Positions 34,015-42,742 of a DNA stretch of 64,000 nt are shown one piece after another. Under the pieces are notes generated by a model. The model had not been told where the DNA came from, ran no database searches, and saw only the letters and a program-made list of their open reading frames with translations. How positions within the stretch are numbered: position 1 is the stretch's first letter; each line of letters starts with the position of its first letter. The DNA lies in contig DASUWU010000049.1 in the NCBI GenBank assembly GCA_036378315.1, positions 9,286 through 73,285 on the forward strand. Direction: 5' to 3'. This DNA is from CALAED01 sp036378315 (GTDB taxonomy: Bacteria; Actinomycetota; Actinomycetes; Streptosporangiales; Streptosporangiaceae). A program made the position numbers and the translations under genes.

Positions 34015-37000
34015 ATGTTGATGCCCCCCATCCGGCGCCCCCGCCTGCGAACCCTCGCCGCGGGTCTGGCGATCGCACTGTTGCCGATCGGCGTCACGTT
34101 CGCAGCGGTCACGGCGGCGCAGGCGGCCCCGCTGCCCAGGCCGCAGGGCCCGTGCGACATCTACGCCGCCGGCGGCACGCCCTGCGTGGCCGCCCACAGC
34201 ACCACGCGCGCGCTGTACGCCTCCTACAAGGGCCCGCTCTACCGGGTCATGCGCCTGTCGGACAAGCGGGTCAAGGACGTCGGCGTCGTCGCTCCCCGCG
34301 CCGTGCCGTTCCGTGATGCGGGCGGATACGCCGACGCGGCGGCGCAGGACGCGTTCTGCGCCAACACGGACTGCCTCATCACCAAGGTCTACGACCAGTC
34401 GCCCAACCACAACGACCTCACCCAGGCGCCCCGCGGCGGCTTCAGCGGCCCGGCGATGGGCGGCTTCAACAACCTCCCGATCGCGGACATGGCGCCGATC
34501 ACGATCGGCGGCCACAAGGCCTACGGCGTCTTCATCGAGCCGGGCATGGGACTGCGCGACAACGACACGAGGGGCATCGCGACCGGCGACCAGCCGGAGG
34601 GCATGTACTGGGTCGTCAACGGCCAGCACTTCAACGACGGCTGTTGCTTCGACTACGGCAACGCCGAGATCGACAGCCGCGACGACGGCAACGGCACCAT
34701 GGAGACCAGCTACTTCGGCAACGCCACCGCCTGGTACCACGGTCCTCCCCCCGGGCCGTGGATCATGACCGACCAGGAGAACAACCTGGTGGGCTGCGTC
34801 AACCCCGGTAGCACGTCCAAACTCTGCGCTGACCTGCCGAGCATCACCTCGCGGTTCGTGACCGCCGTGGCGAAGGGCGAACCGCACCACTGGGCCACCC
34901 TGGGCGGCGACGCGCGGCAGGGCGCCCTGTCGACCATGTTCGACGGACCGCGCGTCGACTCCAGCTATGACCCGATGCGCAAGCAGGGGGCCATCGTCCT
35001 GGGCAACGGCGGCGACAACAGCAACGGTTCGCAGGGCACCTTCTATGAAGGCGTGATGACGGCCGGATACCCGACGGACGCCACCGACAACGCGGTGCAG
35101 GCCAACGTCGTGGCCGCCAAGTACGACGTGCAACGGCTGAGGCTGACGCCGGCCTCGGCGACGGCCACTCCGCCGGGACTCCAGACGTTCTCGCCGAGGT
35201 CCTCGCAGAACTCCACCGTGACGTTCACCAACACCACGGGGTCGCGAGCGGTGGGCGTGAGGTTGAGCATTTCCGTGCCAGACAGGCAGTGGACCTCCGT
35301 CGTCGCGGGCACCAACCGCACCTCGCAGACGTTCGCTTCGGTCGCGCCCGGCGCGAGCGTGAGCGCGACCTTCAAGGTCACCTCGGGGCGGGCGGCCTTC
35401 AACGGCGACCTGATCGGCAGGGCCGCGTGGACCAACGCGCGGACCGGTATGCGACAAACCGAGACAACTACCGAAAAGGTACGGAACGTCAGCCCGATCA
35501 AGATCAACGAGTTCCGTACGGGCACCAGTGCCAACCCGTCCAACGCGTTCATCGAGCTCTACAACGCCGGCGACCGCACCGTCGACCTGTCGAACTGGAC
35601 CCTGACCGAGCACCCGACCCGGCAGGCCATAACGTCGACGGTGACGATTCCGGCCGGGACGCGGCTCGCGAGCCACCGGTTCTACCTGCTCGGCCTGTCC
35701 GGCTCGGGGCTGGCGACCCCCGCCGGCAGGGGCGACACCGCCCTCAACGTCACCAGCTCGACCGGTCTCGCCACCGGACAGCAGGTGCGGATCGGCACCG
35801 GCGCCGCCGCGGAAACCCGCACCATCGCCGGCGTCACCAACACTGGTGCGACCGGGCCCCGCGTGCCCGGCAAGATCGGCAACGCCGTCAAGCTGTCGGG
35901 GAACGGTGAGTACGTGAACCTGCCGTCGAACATCGTCAGCGGGCTGCACGATTTCACCATCTCGACATGGGTCAACCCGTCGCAGAACAGCGCTTGGTCC
36001 CGGGTGTTCGACTTCGGAACCGGTACGAACAACTACATGTTCCTGACGGCCAGCGCGGGCGGCGGGCCGCTGCGCTTCGCCATCAGCACCAGCGGCAACG
36101 GGCAGGAACAGCAGCTCACCGCCCCCGGTACGCTGCCCCTGAACACCTGGTCGCACGTGGCCGTGACGCTGTCCGGGACCACTGGGACGCTGTACGTCAA
36201 CGGCCAGCCGGCGGCGACCAACAACAACATGACCCTGACCCCGGCCAGCCTGGGGGACACCGACCAGAACTGGATCGCCCGCTCCCAGTTCGGCGCCGAC
36301 CCGTTCCTGGACGCCACCGTCGATGACTTCCAGATCTACGACCACTCGCTGTCGGCCGCCGAGATCGCCGCGCTGGCCGGCGGGCAGGCCGGTGCCGGCA
36401 ACGTCGCCTCGTACAAGTTCGACGAGAGTTCCGGTGAGACCGCGCTCGACTCGTCGGGCAACGGCCGCGACGCGACAGTGATCAGCCCGCCGAGCGCCAG
36501 CACACCGCTGTGGCAGCCGGTACCCGACGGTCCGATCACGGTCGCCGCCGGCTCGACCAACGTGCCCGTCACGAGTACGTCGGGCTTCACGGTCGGCCAG
36601 AAGCTGGCCATCGGCTTCGGCGACACATTTGAAACAGCCACGGTGACCGCCGTCGGCAAGCCGGGCACGCAGGCCAGGCTCGCGGCCGCCGCGCCCGCCG
36701 GCGCGACCACCATCAAGGCCACCTCGACCGCCAACATCACCGCCGGCGACGTGATCCGGCTCGACATCGACCAGAAGATCGAGAACGTCACCGTCGCGTC
36801 GGTGGGCACCCCAGGCGCGGGCGGCACCGGCCTCACCCTGACCGCCCCGCTGAAGTTCGACCACGCGTCCAACCTTCCCTTCAGCGACCGCGGCACCGGT
36901 GTCACCTTCAGCCCGGCGACCCGCTTCGCGCACTCCAGCAACGAGCCGGTGCAGGCACTGGGCAGCGGCATCACGCTCGACAAGCCGCTCGACAGAAGCC

Positions 37001-37368
37001 ACGCGATCAACGCTCCGGTGGTCGACGCCGCCGTCACGAGCGCGGGCTACCAGGGCCCGCCGGCACCCGACCAGTGGTTCGGTGGACCCGCCCTGTCCGC
37101 CGGCGCCGGCAACATGGTGCTGCGTGACGCCCACGGCACGGTGGCTGACAGCCTCAACTACGGAAGCCTCGTCGACCCGTGGCTCGCCGAGGGGTACCAA
37201 GGCACGTCGGGCACCGGGCAGGGAGGGTGCACCACGCCCGTGCCGGGCACGGCGGCCGGTGCCGGCAGGAGCGCGGTCCGCCAGCCGGACGGCACAGACA
37301 CCGACAGCAACTGCGCCGACTTCATGACGTCCAACAACCCAACGCCGGGCGGGTCCAACCTCCCGTAG
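34015..37368 (+). CDS. Secreted multidomain GH54 alpha-L-arabinofuranosidase with LamG and lamin-tail modules
   Basis: The 1,117-residue protein has a signal peptide (LAAGLAIALLPIGVTFAAVT, cleavage near AQAAP). Residues about 45-375 form the GH54 catalytic domain: CDIYAAGGTPCVAAHSTTRA, CCFDYGNAE with nucleophile E218, and GGDNSN with acid/base D334. A NEW3-like beta-sandwich (about 376-480) follows, then the first half of a lamin-tail domain (INEFRTGTSANPSNAFIELY), a LamG lectin-like domain (about 618-790, GNAVKLSGNGEYVNLPSNIV), paired GDT/ITVAAGSTNVPVTST repeats, and the second half of the lamin-tail (MVLRDAHGTVADSLNYG, GRSAVRQPDGTDTDSNCADF). It releases arabinose from arabinan or arabinoxylan. 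TAGGAG precedes the ATG. The lamin-tail is split by the inserted modules. Confidence 0.9.
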   Translation: MLMPPIRRPRLRTLAAGLAIALLPIGVTFAAVTAAQAAPLPRPQGPCDIYAAGGTPCVAAHSTTRALYASYKGPLYRVMRLSDKRVKDVGVVAPRAVPFRDAGGYADAAAQDAFCANTDCLITKVYDQSPNHNDLTQAPRGGFSGPAMGGFNNLPIADMAPITIGGHKAYGVFIEPGMGLRDNDTRGIATGDQPEGMYWVVNGQHFNDGCCFDYGNAEIDSRDDGNGTMETSYFGNATAWYHGPPPGPWIMTDQENNLVGCVNPGSTSKLCADLPSITSRFVTAVAKGEPHHWATLGGDARQGALSTMFDGPRVDSSYDPMRKQGAIVLGNGGDNSNGSQGTFYEGVMTAGYPTDATDNAVQANVVAAKYDVQRLRLTPASATATPPGLQTFSPRSSQNSTVTFTNTTGSRAVGVRLSISVPDRQWTSVVAGTNRTSQTFASVAPGASVSATFKVTSGRAAFNGDLIGRAAWTNARTGMRQTETTTEKVRNVSPIKINEFRTGTSANPSNAFIELYNAGDRTVDLSNWTLTEHPTRQAITSTVTIPAGTRLASHRFYLLGLSGSGLATPAGRGDTALNVTSSTGLATGQQVRIGTGAAAETRTIAGVTNTGATGPRVPGKIGNAVKLSGNGEYVNLPSNIVSGLHDFTISTWVNPSQNSAWSRVFDFGTGTNNYMFLTASAGGGPLRFAISTSGNGQEQQLTAPGTLPLNTWSHVAVTLSGTTGTLYVNGQPAATNNNMTLTPASLGDTDQNWIARSQFGADPFLDATVDDFQIYDHSLSAAEIAALAGGQAGAGNVASYKFDESSGETALDSSGNGRDATVISPPSASTPLWQPVPDGPITVAAGSTNVPVTSTSGFTVGQKLAIGFGDTFETATVTAVGKPGTQARLAAAAPAGATTIKATSTANITAGDVIRLDIDQKIENVTVASVGTPGAGGTGLTLTAPLKFDHASNLPFSDRGTGVTFSPATRFAHSSNEPVQALGSGITLDKPLDRSHAINAPVVDAAVTSAGYQGPPAPDQWFGGPALSAGAGNMVLRDAHGTVADSLNYGSLVDPWLAEGYQGTSGTGQGGCTTPVPGTAAGAGRSAVRQPDGTDTDSNCADFMTSNNPTPGGSNLP

Positions 37369-37381
37369 TTTCGATCACTCG

Positions 37382-37416
37382 CTTCCGGTGCCCACGCGGT
37401 CCGTGGGCACCGGAAG
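37382..37416. terminator. Strong bidirectional terminator hairpin
   Basis: CTTCCGGTGCCCACG (37382-37396), loop CGGTC, then the exact 15-bp complement (37402-37416). It lies 13 bp after the GH54 stop and 7 bp before the end of the convergent MHYT gene. Confidence 0.85.
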
Positions 37417-37423
37417 TCGGCTG

Positions 37424-38281
37424 TCACGGATGGGGGGTCTGGCGGCGTACGGGCGGGGGTGGCTGTCGCCGTGGTTGGGAGTACGTGGGATTCGGCCGGA
37501 GGGACCTGCTGGCGTTCCTGCGCCTGAGCTGTTCCATGAGGTGTGCCTCGCGCTGCATCTCTTGCGGCGTGGGCGCGACGGCCAGGGCCGTCAGCAGGCA
37601 CAGCGTGCTGAGGCTCAGCCCGAGAATGATCGGCACGAGGAAGGCCCGCGGCTGGGCGCCCGACGGGACCGTGCTCGCCTGCACGCCCTCGACGTGCATG
37701 GCGAACATGCCGGTGTAGTGCATGGCGCTCACGGCGATGCCCATGATGAGGGCGGCGCCCACGGTGGCCCACTTGTTGCGCAGGTGCAGCGCGGCCCACA
37801 ACGCCGCGGTCGCCGCGAAGATCGCGATCCCGATCGAGGCCACGACCACCGCGGGGTTGTAGCTGATGAATGCGTTCATGTGCATCGCGGCCATGCCCAT
37901 GTAATGCATGGCGGCCACGCCGAGCCCGGTGATCAACCCGCCGAGCAGCAACCTTTCCGTCGACACGTCGCGGGCACCGGCGATGTAAAGGCCGATGCCG
38001 GCGGCCACCATCGCGATCAGCGCGCTGAGAAGGGTGAGCGGTATGTCATAGCGGATGGTGGTGGACGACACGCTGAAGCCGAGCATCCCGATGAAGTGCA
38101 TCACCCAGATCCCCGTTCCACCGATCGCGAGCGCACCGGCCATCAGCCATTGGATCCGGGACCGGCCGGCGAGTACCTGCGCGCGCGTGGTGCACAGCAG
38201 TCCGAGTAATGAGCCGGCACACGACATGATGTAGGCGACCCCGGGAGTGAGTGCCCCGAACGTGAAGTGGTGGATCTGCAT
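37424..38281 (-). CDS. MHYT-domain integral membrane sensor protein
   Basis: The 285-residue protein has about seven transmembrane helices and three MHYT motifs at the helix ends: MHFIGM (61-66), MHYMGM (125-130) and MHYTGM (187-192). The Met and His residues are thought to bind copper or another ligand for gases such as O2, CO or NO. A cytoplasmic tail of about 45 residues is basic and Pro-rich and carries no GGDEF, EAL or kinase domain, unlike most MHYT proteins. It may act with a separate partner or be a stand-alone membrane sensor. AGGAAG precedes the ATG. Confidence 0.88.
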   Translation of the reverse strand: MQIHHFTFGALTPGVAYIMSCAGSLLGLLCTTRAQVLAGRSRIQWLMAGALAIGGTGIWVMHFIGMLGFSVSSTTIRYDIPLTLLSALIAMVAAGIGLYIAGARDVSTERLLLGGLITGLGVAAMHYMGMAAMHMNAFISYNPAVVVASIGIAIFAATAALWAALHLRNKWATVGAALIMGIAVSAMHYTGMFAMHVEGVQASTVPSGAQPRAFLVPIILGLSLSTLCLLTALAVAPTPQEMQREAHLMEQLRRRNASRSLRPNPTYSQPRRQPPPPVRRQTPHP

Positions 38282-38483
38282 CGCGACGCTTCCTTAATGT
38301 TCGGGCGTGGTCTTGAGGCCATTCCGGTGTTGGTGGAGGAACGCTCCGGAGATCCAATACGAGCGCGGGATCGCGGCGGTTCAGTGTCGACGCTCCGGAG
38401 GCGGGGGAGCGGGGAATGAAGCCGCGGCGACCGTTTGTTGATCACGGCCGACCGGTGTCCTACCCCGGGAAGAAGGCGGATCC

Positions 38484-39485
38484 GTGTCGTCATCGCCGAC
38501 CACCATGCGCGCCGTCCGGCTGTCCGGGCCGGGACCCGTGGACAACCTGCGGCTGACCACCCTGCCGGTCCCGCCCGAGCGGGACGGCTGGGTGCGCATC
38601 CGCGTCGAGGCCTTCGGCCTCAATCGCTCGGAGTTGAAGCTCCGGCTGGGCGTGAGCGTGGGGGTCAGTTTTCCTCGGGTGCCCGGCATCGAGGCCGCCG
38701 GCACCGTCGACGCCGCCCCGGCCGGCAGCGGGCTGGCCCCCGGGCAGAAGGTCGTCGCGATGATGGGTGACATGGGCCGCACCTACGACGGCGGCTATGC
38801 CGAGTACACGTCGGTGCCGCTCGGGCAGGTCATCCCGGTCGACACCGACCTGCCCTGGGAGGTCCTGGGCGCGCTGCCGGAGATGGTGCAGACCGCCCAC
38901 GGTTCGCTGACCATCGGGCTCGATCTCAAGCCCGGTCAGTCCGTGCTGATCCGCGGCGGCACCTCCTCCGTGGGCCTGGCCGCCGCCGCACTCGCCAGGT
39001 GGCGCGGCGCCACGGTGCTGTCCACCACCCGGCGCGCCGACCGCCTCGCGTTGCTGAAGGAGCGCGGTGTCGACCACCCCCTGCTCGACACCGGCGAGAT
39101 CGCGCCCGCCGTGCGCGGCCTGTACCCCGACGGCGTCGACGGCGCGCTGGATCTCGTCGGCACCCCCACCTTGCCCGACACGCTGCGGGCGGTGCGCGTG
39201 CACGGCACCGTCTGCTTCAGCGGCAGCCTGTCCAACCAGTGGACGATCAAGGACTTCGCCCCGAACGAGTACCTGCCGAAGGGCGTCCGCCTGGCCGGCT
39301 ACTTCGGTGACGCCGCTGACCTGCCGCGGGAGGCCTTCCAAGAGATTGTGGACGCGATCGCCGCCGGCCGGTTGTCCTTCCCCGTCGACCGCGTCTACGA
39401 CGGCCTGGAGCAGGTGCGGCAGGCCCACGACGACATGGAGCACGACCGCGCCACCGGCAAACTCGTCGTCCGCGTCCGGCGCTGA
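38484..39485 (+). CDS. MDR-family zinc-independent oxidoreductase
   Basis: The 333-residue protein starts with a GTG behind AGAAGG. It has an enone-reductase-type N-terminal domain (RVEAFGLNRSELKLRLG, FPRVPGIEAAGTVDAAPAGS), a GGYAEYTSVPLGQ stretch and the cofactor loop GGTSSVGLAAAALARWRGATVL with STTRRADRLALLKERGVDHP. The quinone-reductase-like fold without zinc ligands suggests NADPH-dependent reduction of an enone or quinone. It is a single gene, divergent from the MHYT gene. Confidence 0.88.
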   Translation: MSSSPTTMRAVRLSGPGPVDNLRLTTLPVPPERDGWVRIRVEAFGLNRSELKLRLGVSVGVSFPRVPGIEAAGTVDAAPAGSGLAPGQKVVAMMGDMGRTYDGGYAEYTSVPLGQVIPVDTDLPWEVLGALPEMVQTAHGSLTIGLDLKPGQSVLIRGGTSSVGLAAAALARWRGATVLSTTRRADRLALLKERGVDHPLLDTGEIAPAVRGLYPDGVDGALDLVGTPTLPDTLRAVRVHGTVCFSGSLSNQWTIKDFAPNEYLPKGVRLAGYFGDAADLPREAFQEIVDAIAAGRLSFPVDRVYDGLEQVRQAHDDMEHDRATGKLVVRVRR

Positions 39486-39558
39486 AGGCTCGCCCCGAGG
39501 GGTGAATCGACCTGGCTGTTTGACGTGTAGATCCCGGTACGTGAGTAAAGTGCACGCC

Positions 39559-39882
39559 ATGGCGTACCGAGCGATCAGCATGGTATTTGTTGCGGCGGGC
39601 CTCATCTTTCTGGCGGTTTCCGGGGTTCTCAGCGTCAGCATGAAAGCAGAACCTCAGAGTCTGTTGTGGGACTGTCAGGCCAACGGCCCTCAGCAGACCC
39701 GGTGCGAGACGGAAGACGGCAGCGAGCTGAACCTGACCGCCATGGAGCGGGTGACCCACACGGTCACCGCCGGATTGATCGGTGTCGGCCTGGTGGGATG
39801 CTCTATCGTCTTCGCGCAGCTCGGCCGGTCAGCGCAATTCGACCGGCCGGCGCAGCCAGTTGGTCGCGGCCCCTATTATTAG
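39559..39882 (+). CDS. Small two-pass membrane protein of unknown function
   Basis: The 107-residue protein has two hydrophobic segments (AISMVFVAAGLIFLAVSGVLSV and TVTAGLIGVGLVGCSIVFA) separated by a short loop with two cysteines (DCQANGPQQTRCETEDG), which might form a disulfide outside the membrane. A GTG at 39541 is a possible alternative start. I see no named family. The 3' neighbour is a Ser/Thr kinase 87 bp on; co-function is possible but unproven. Confidence 0.65.
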   Translation: MAYRAISMVFVAAGLIFLAVSGVLSVSMKAEPQSLLWDCQANGPQQTRCETEDGSELNLTAMERVTHTVTAGLIGVGLVGCSIVFAQLGRSAQFDRPAQPVGRGPYY

Positions 39883-39969
39883 GTCCTCAAATCCTGCCCT
39901 CTGGGACGACCTTCTCGCGCGAGTCCACATTTGTTGTCCCAGCCCCGAATTGGACGAGGAAGCTCAGGC

Positions 39970-41208
39970 ATGCAACCTCTTCAGCCTGGTGATCCACCAG
40001 CTATCGGCCGGTACGTATTGGTGGCGCGACTGGGCCACGGCGGCATGGGCCAGGTGTTCTTCGGCCATTCCCCAGGAGGCCGGCCGGTCGCCGTCAAGCT
40101 CATCCGTCCCGATTACGCCGCCGACGCGGAGTTCCGCCGGCGTTTCCGTCAAGAAGTCGAGGCGGCCGGCCGAGTCGGCGGTTTCCATACGGCGCCCGTG
40201 GTGGACGCCGGCCCGGACGCGCCCATCCCGTGGCTGGTCACCGCCTACGTCCCGGGACCGTCATTGGCGACCGCGGTCACGGAACACGGACCGCTGCCAC
40301 CGCATTCGGCGCGGATCCTCGGAGCCGGACTGGCCGAAGCGCTGGAGGCCATCCATGCCGCCGGGCTGGTGCACCGTGACCTGAAACCGTCGAACATCCT
40401 CCTCGCCGACGACGGGCCGAGGGTGATCGACTTCGGGATCGCCCGCGCCGTGGACGCGTCCGGGGTCACCGGCCGGGTCGGCACACCGGCGTTCATGTCG
40501 CCGGAGCAGGTCACCGGCGCCGAGATCACCCCCCAATCCGATGTCTTCTCGTTCGGGCTGGTGCTCGCCTATGCCGCCGGGGTACGGCCGTTCGGCGCCG
40601 GGCCGGCCGAGGCGCTTCCCTACCGGATCGTGCGGCAGGACCCGGACCTGACCCGGCTCGACCCGAGCCTTCAGAGCCTGGTCGCGTCCTGCCTCGCCAA
40701 GGATCCGCGTCAGCGGCCCGCACCCGGACAGCTTCTCGCCGAGCTCACCGGCCCGGCGGCCGCCCGTGGCGGCTGGCTCCCTCCCACCGTCCAAACCATG
40801 ATCGATCGGTACGCTCCGCCTTTCGCGCCGAACGCCCAGACGCGGCGGCTGCCGGATGGCCCGAGCACGCAGGTCGCGGGGACGCCGCCCGCCAAGCCGC
40901 TCCCGCTGGCCGCGGCCCTGGTCAGATATCGCGTGCTGGCAATGGCGATCGGCGTCCTTCTCGTCCTCCTCCTCGGCGGCGTCGGCCTGGCCTCCTTCGC
41001 CCACGACCCGACCATGATCCGGTCGCTTGGGCCCCTCCAGGGCCTTGCCTTCCTCGGCTACCTGGCGGCGGCGTTCGACCTGTGGCGTCGTGCGCGCTGG
41101 TCGACCACCCGGCTGTTCGTCATGATCTTCGGCGGGCTCGTGCCCTTCGCGACGTTCGCGGTCGAACGCTGGGTCACCCGTGCCGCAAGGGGACTCGCCG
41201 CCGGCTGA
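39970..41208 (+). CDS. Membrane-anchored Ser/Thr protein kinase (PknB-like catalytic domain)
   Basis: The 412-residue protein has a Hanks-type kinase domain: glycine loop GHGGMG (22-27), Lys43 in VAVK, HRDLKPSN (135-142), DFG (154-156), a TPAFMSPEQ activation segment and DVFSFGLVLAYAAG. After a Pro-rich linker come three or four hydrophobic helices near the C-terminus (VLAMAIGVLLVLLLGGVGLA, GLAFLGYLAAAFDLW, FVMIFGGLVPFATFAV) with no PASTA or other sensor domain outside. It phosphorylates protein Ser/Thr in the cytoplasm; signals and targets are unknown. GAGGAAG precedes the ATG. Confidence 0.93.
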   Translation: MQPLQPGDPPAIGRYVLVARLGHGGMGQVFFGHSPGGRPVAVKLIRPDYAADAEFRRRFRQEVEAAGRVGGFHTAPVVDAGPDAPIPWLVTAYVPGPSLATAVTEHGPLPPHSARILGAGLAEALEAIHAAGLVHRDLKPSNILLADDGPRVIDFGIARAVDASGVTGRVGTPAFMSPEQVTGAEITPQSDVFSFGLVLAYAAGVRPFGAGPAEALPYRIVRQDPDLTRLDPSLQSLVASCLAKDPRQRPAPGQLLAELTGPAAARGGWLPPTVQTMIDRYAPPFAPNAQTRRLPDGPSTQVAGTPPAKPLPLAAALVRYRVLAMAIGVLLVLLLGGVGLASFAHDPTMIRSLGPLQGLAFLGYLAAAFDLWRRARWSTTRLFVMIFGGLVPFATFAVERWVTRAARGLAAG

Positions 41209-41303
41209 AGCCGCGGGGCTCGTACGTATCGACCAACTTTCTGGCCCCGAGTTGTCGGGGACGATGAAGACTTCCGTTTGGGGTGTCTTTAGCGTGGTCG
41301 CGC

Positions 41304-42692
41304 ATGAGCGAGCTCACCGATGTCAAGACGTCGCTCGACGGCCGGCTTCCGTCGTTGCTGCGGAAGTACGGCGTGCCGGGCGCCGCATGGGCGGTGCTCC
41401 GGGGAGACGAGGTGGTCGACGGGGCCGCCGGCCTGCTCAGCAAGGCGACTGAGGTGGAGGCGACGACCGACTCGGTCTTCCAGATCGGGTCGATCACGAA
41501 GCTCTGGACCGGCACCCTCGTCATGCAACTGGTCGACGACGGCAAGGTCGATCTCGACGCCCCCGTCCGCGACTACCTGCCCGCGTTCCGCATCGCCGAC
41601 GAAGGCGCGGCCGAGCGGATCACCGTTCGGCAGCTGTTGAGTCACACGGCCGGGTTCGAGGGCGACATCTTCACCGACACCGGTGCCGGCGACGACTGTC
41701 TCGAGAAGTACGTGGCCACCCTGAGCGGCGTCTCGCAGCTTTTTCCGCCCGGTGAGCGGTTCTCCTACAACAACGCGGGATACTGCGTGCTCGGCCGGCT
41801 CGTCGAGGTGCTGCGCGACAAGCCGTACGACATGTGTCTGCGCGAGCATCTCGCGAGCCCGTTGGGGCTGACCCACACAGCGACGAACGCCGCCGAGGCG
41901 ATCATGTTCCGCGCGGCGGTGGGCCACATCGAGATGGAGCCGGGCGCCGGATATGTGCCGGCACCGGTCTGGGCGCTGGCGCGGTCCAACGCCCCAGCCG
42001 GCTCGATGCTCGCGATGCGGCCCCGAGACCTGGTCGCGTTCGCCCGGATGCATCTGGAGGACGGCCGGGCGGCGGACGGGACCCCGGTGCTGGCGCCGGG
42101 AACAGCCGCCCGGATGCGCGGTCGCGAGGTCGACCTGCCCGACCTCGGGCTGATGGGGTCGTCGTGGGGCCTGGCTTTCGAGCGGTTCGACACCCCGGCC
42201 GGCGTGATCGTGGGTCATGACGGCAGCACCATCGGACAGAGCGCCTTCCTGCGGATGGTGCCGGAGTCGGGGGTGGCCGTGGCGCTGCTCACCAACGGCG
42301 GTGACGCCATGCCGCTCTACCGCGACGTCGTGGGCCAAGCCCTCGACGAACTCACCGGCGTCAGCCTGCCGGCGCTGCCCGTGCCGCCCGCGAACCCCGA
42401 GCGGATCGACGCGACCAGGTACGTCGGCACCTACTCGGCAGCGGTTTTCGACCTCACCGTCAGCCAGGACGCGGACGGCCGGATCTGGATCGAGCAGACC
42501 CCCAAGGGGATCTTCGTGGAGATGGGCGGGAAGGTCGAGCGGAGTGAGCTCGTCCACTACCGCGACGACATGCTCATCCCCGTCGAGGCCGACCGCGGCA
42601 TGCACATGCCGCACGCCTTCCTGGGCGACGACGGCCACGGCCATTCCCTGTACCTGCATCTCGGCCGCGCCGTCCGGCGCGCCGGGACCTGA
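41304..42692 (+). CDS. S12-family serine hydrolase (beta-lactamase/D-aminopeptidase-like)
   Basis: The 462-residue protein has the penicillin-binding fold of family S12: SxxK with S63-I-T-K66 in FQIGSITKLWTG, YxN at Y155-N-N157, and HDG in the third motif (VGHDGSTIG). A C-terminal beta-domain of about 100 residues follows (DATRYVGTYSAAVFDLTVSQ), as in D-aminopeptidases and esterases. There is no signal peptide, so it probably acts in the cytoplasm. The ATG at 41304 is chosen over a GTG at 41283. It is closely similar to the C-terminal half of the S9-S12 fusion in the downstream operon (shared FTDTG-GDDCLEKYV stretch) and is 50 bp ahead of the peptide-transporter genes. Its likely job is hydrolysis of D-residue peptides or amides. 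Confidence 0.86.
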   Translation: MSELTDVKTSLDGRLPSLLRKYGVPGAAWAVLRGDEVVDGAAGLLSKATEVEATTDSVFQIGSITKLWTGTLVMQLVDDGKVDLDAPVRDYLPAFRIADEGAAERITVRQLLSHTAGFEGDIFTDTGAGDDCLEKYVATLSGVSQLFPPGERFSYNNAGYCVLGRLVEVLRDKPYDMCLREHLASPLGLTHTATNAAEAIMFRAAVGHIEMEPGAGYVPAPVWALARSNAPAGSMLAMRPRDLVAFARMHLEDGRAADGTPVLAPGTAARMRGREVDLPDLGLMGSSWGLAFERFDTPAGVIVGHDGSTIGQSAFLRMVPESGVAVALLTNGGDAMPLYRDVVGQALDELTGVSLPALPVPPANPERIDATRYVGTYSAAVFDLTVSQDADGRIWIEQTPKGIFVEMGGKVERSELVHYRDDMLIPVEADRGMHMPHAFLGDDGHGHSLYLHLGRAVRRAGT

Positions 42693-42742
42693 GCCGCACC
42701 AGCCGGCATCACGAGTTCTCACCGGAAGAAAGCGGGGCCGTC

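Noticed and set aside
34006..37200. 1,064-codon minus-strand open frame opposite GH54
   Set aside because: It is the shadow of a clear GH54 catalytic domain with both active-site residues on the plus strand.
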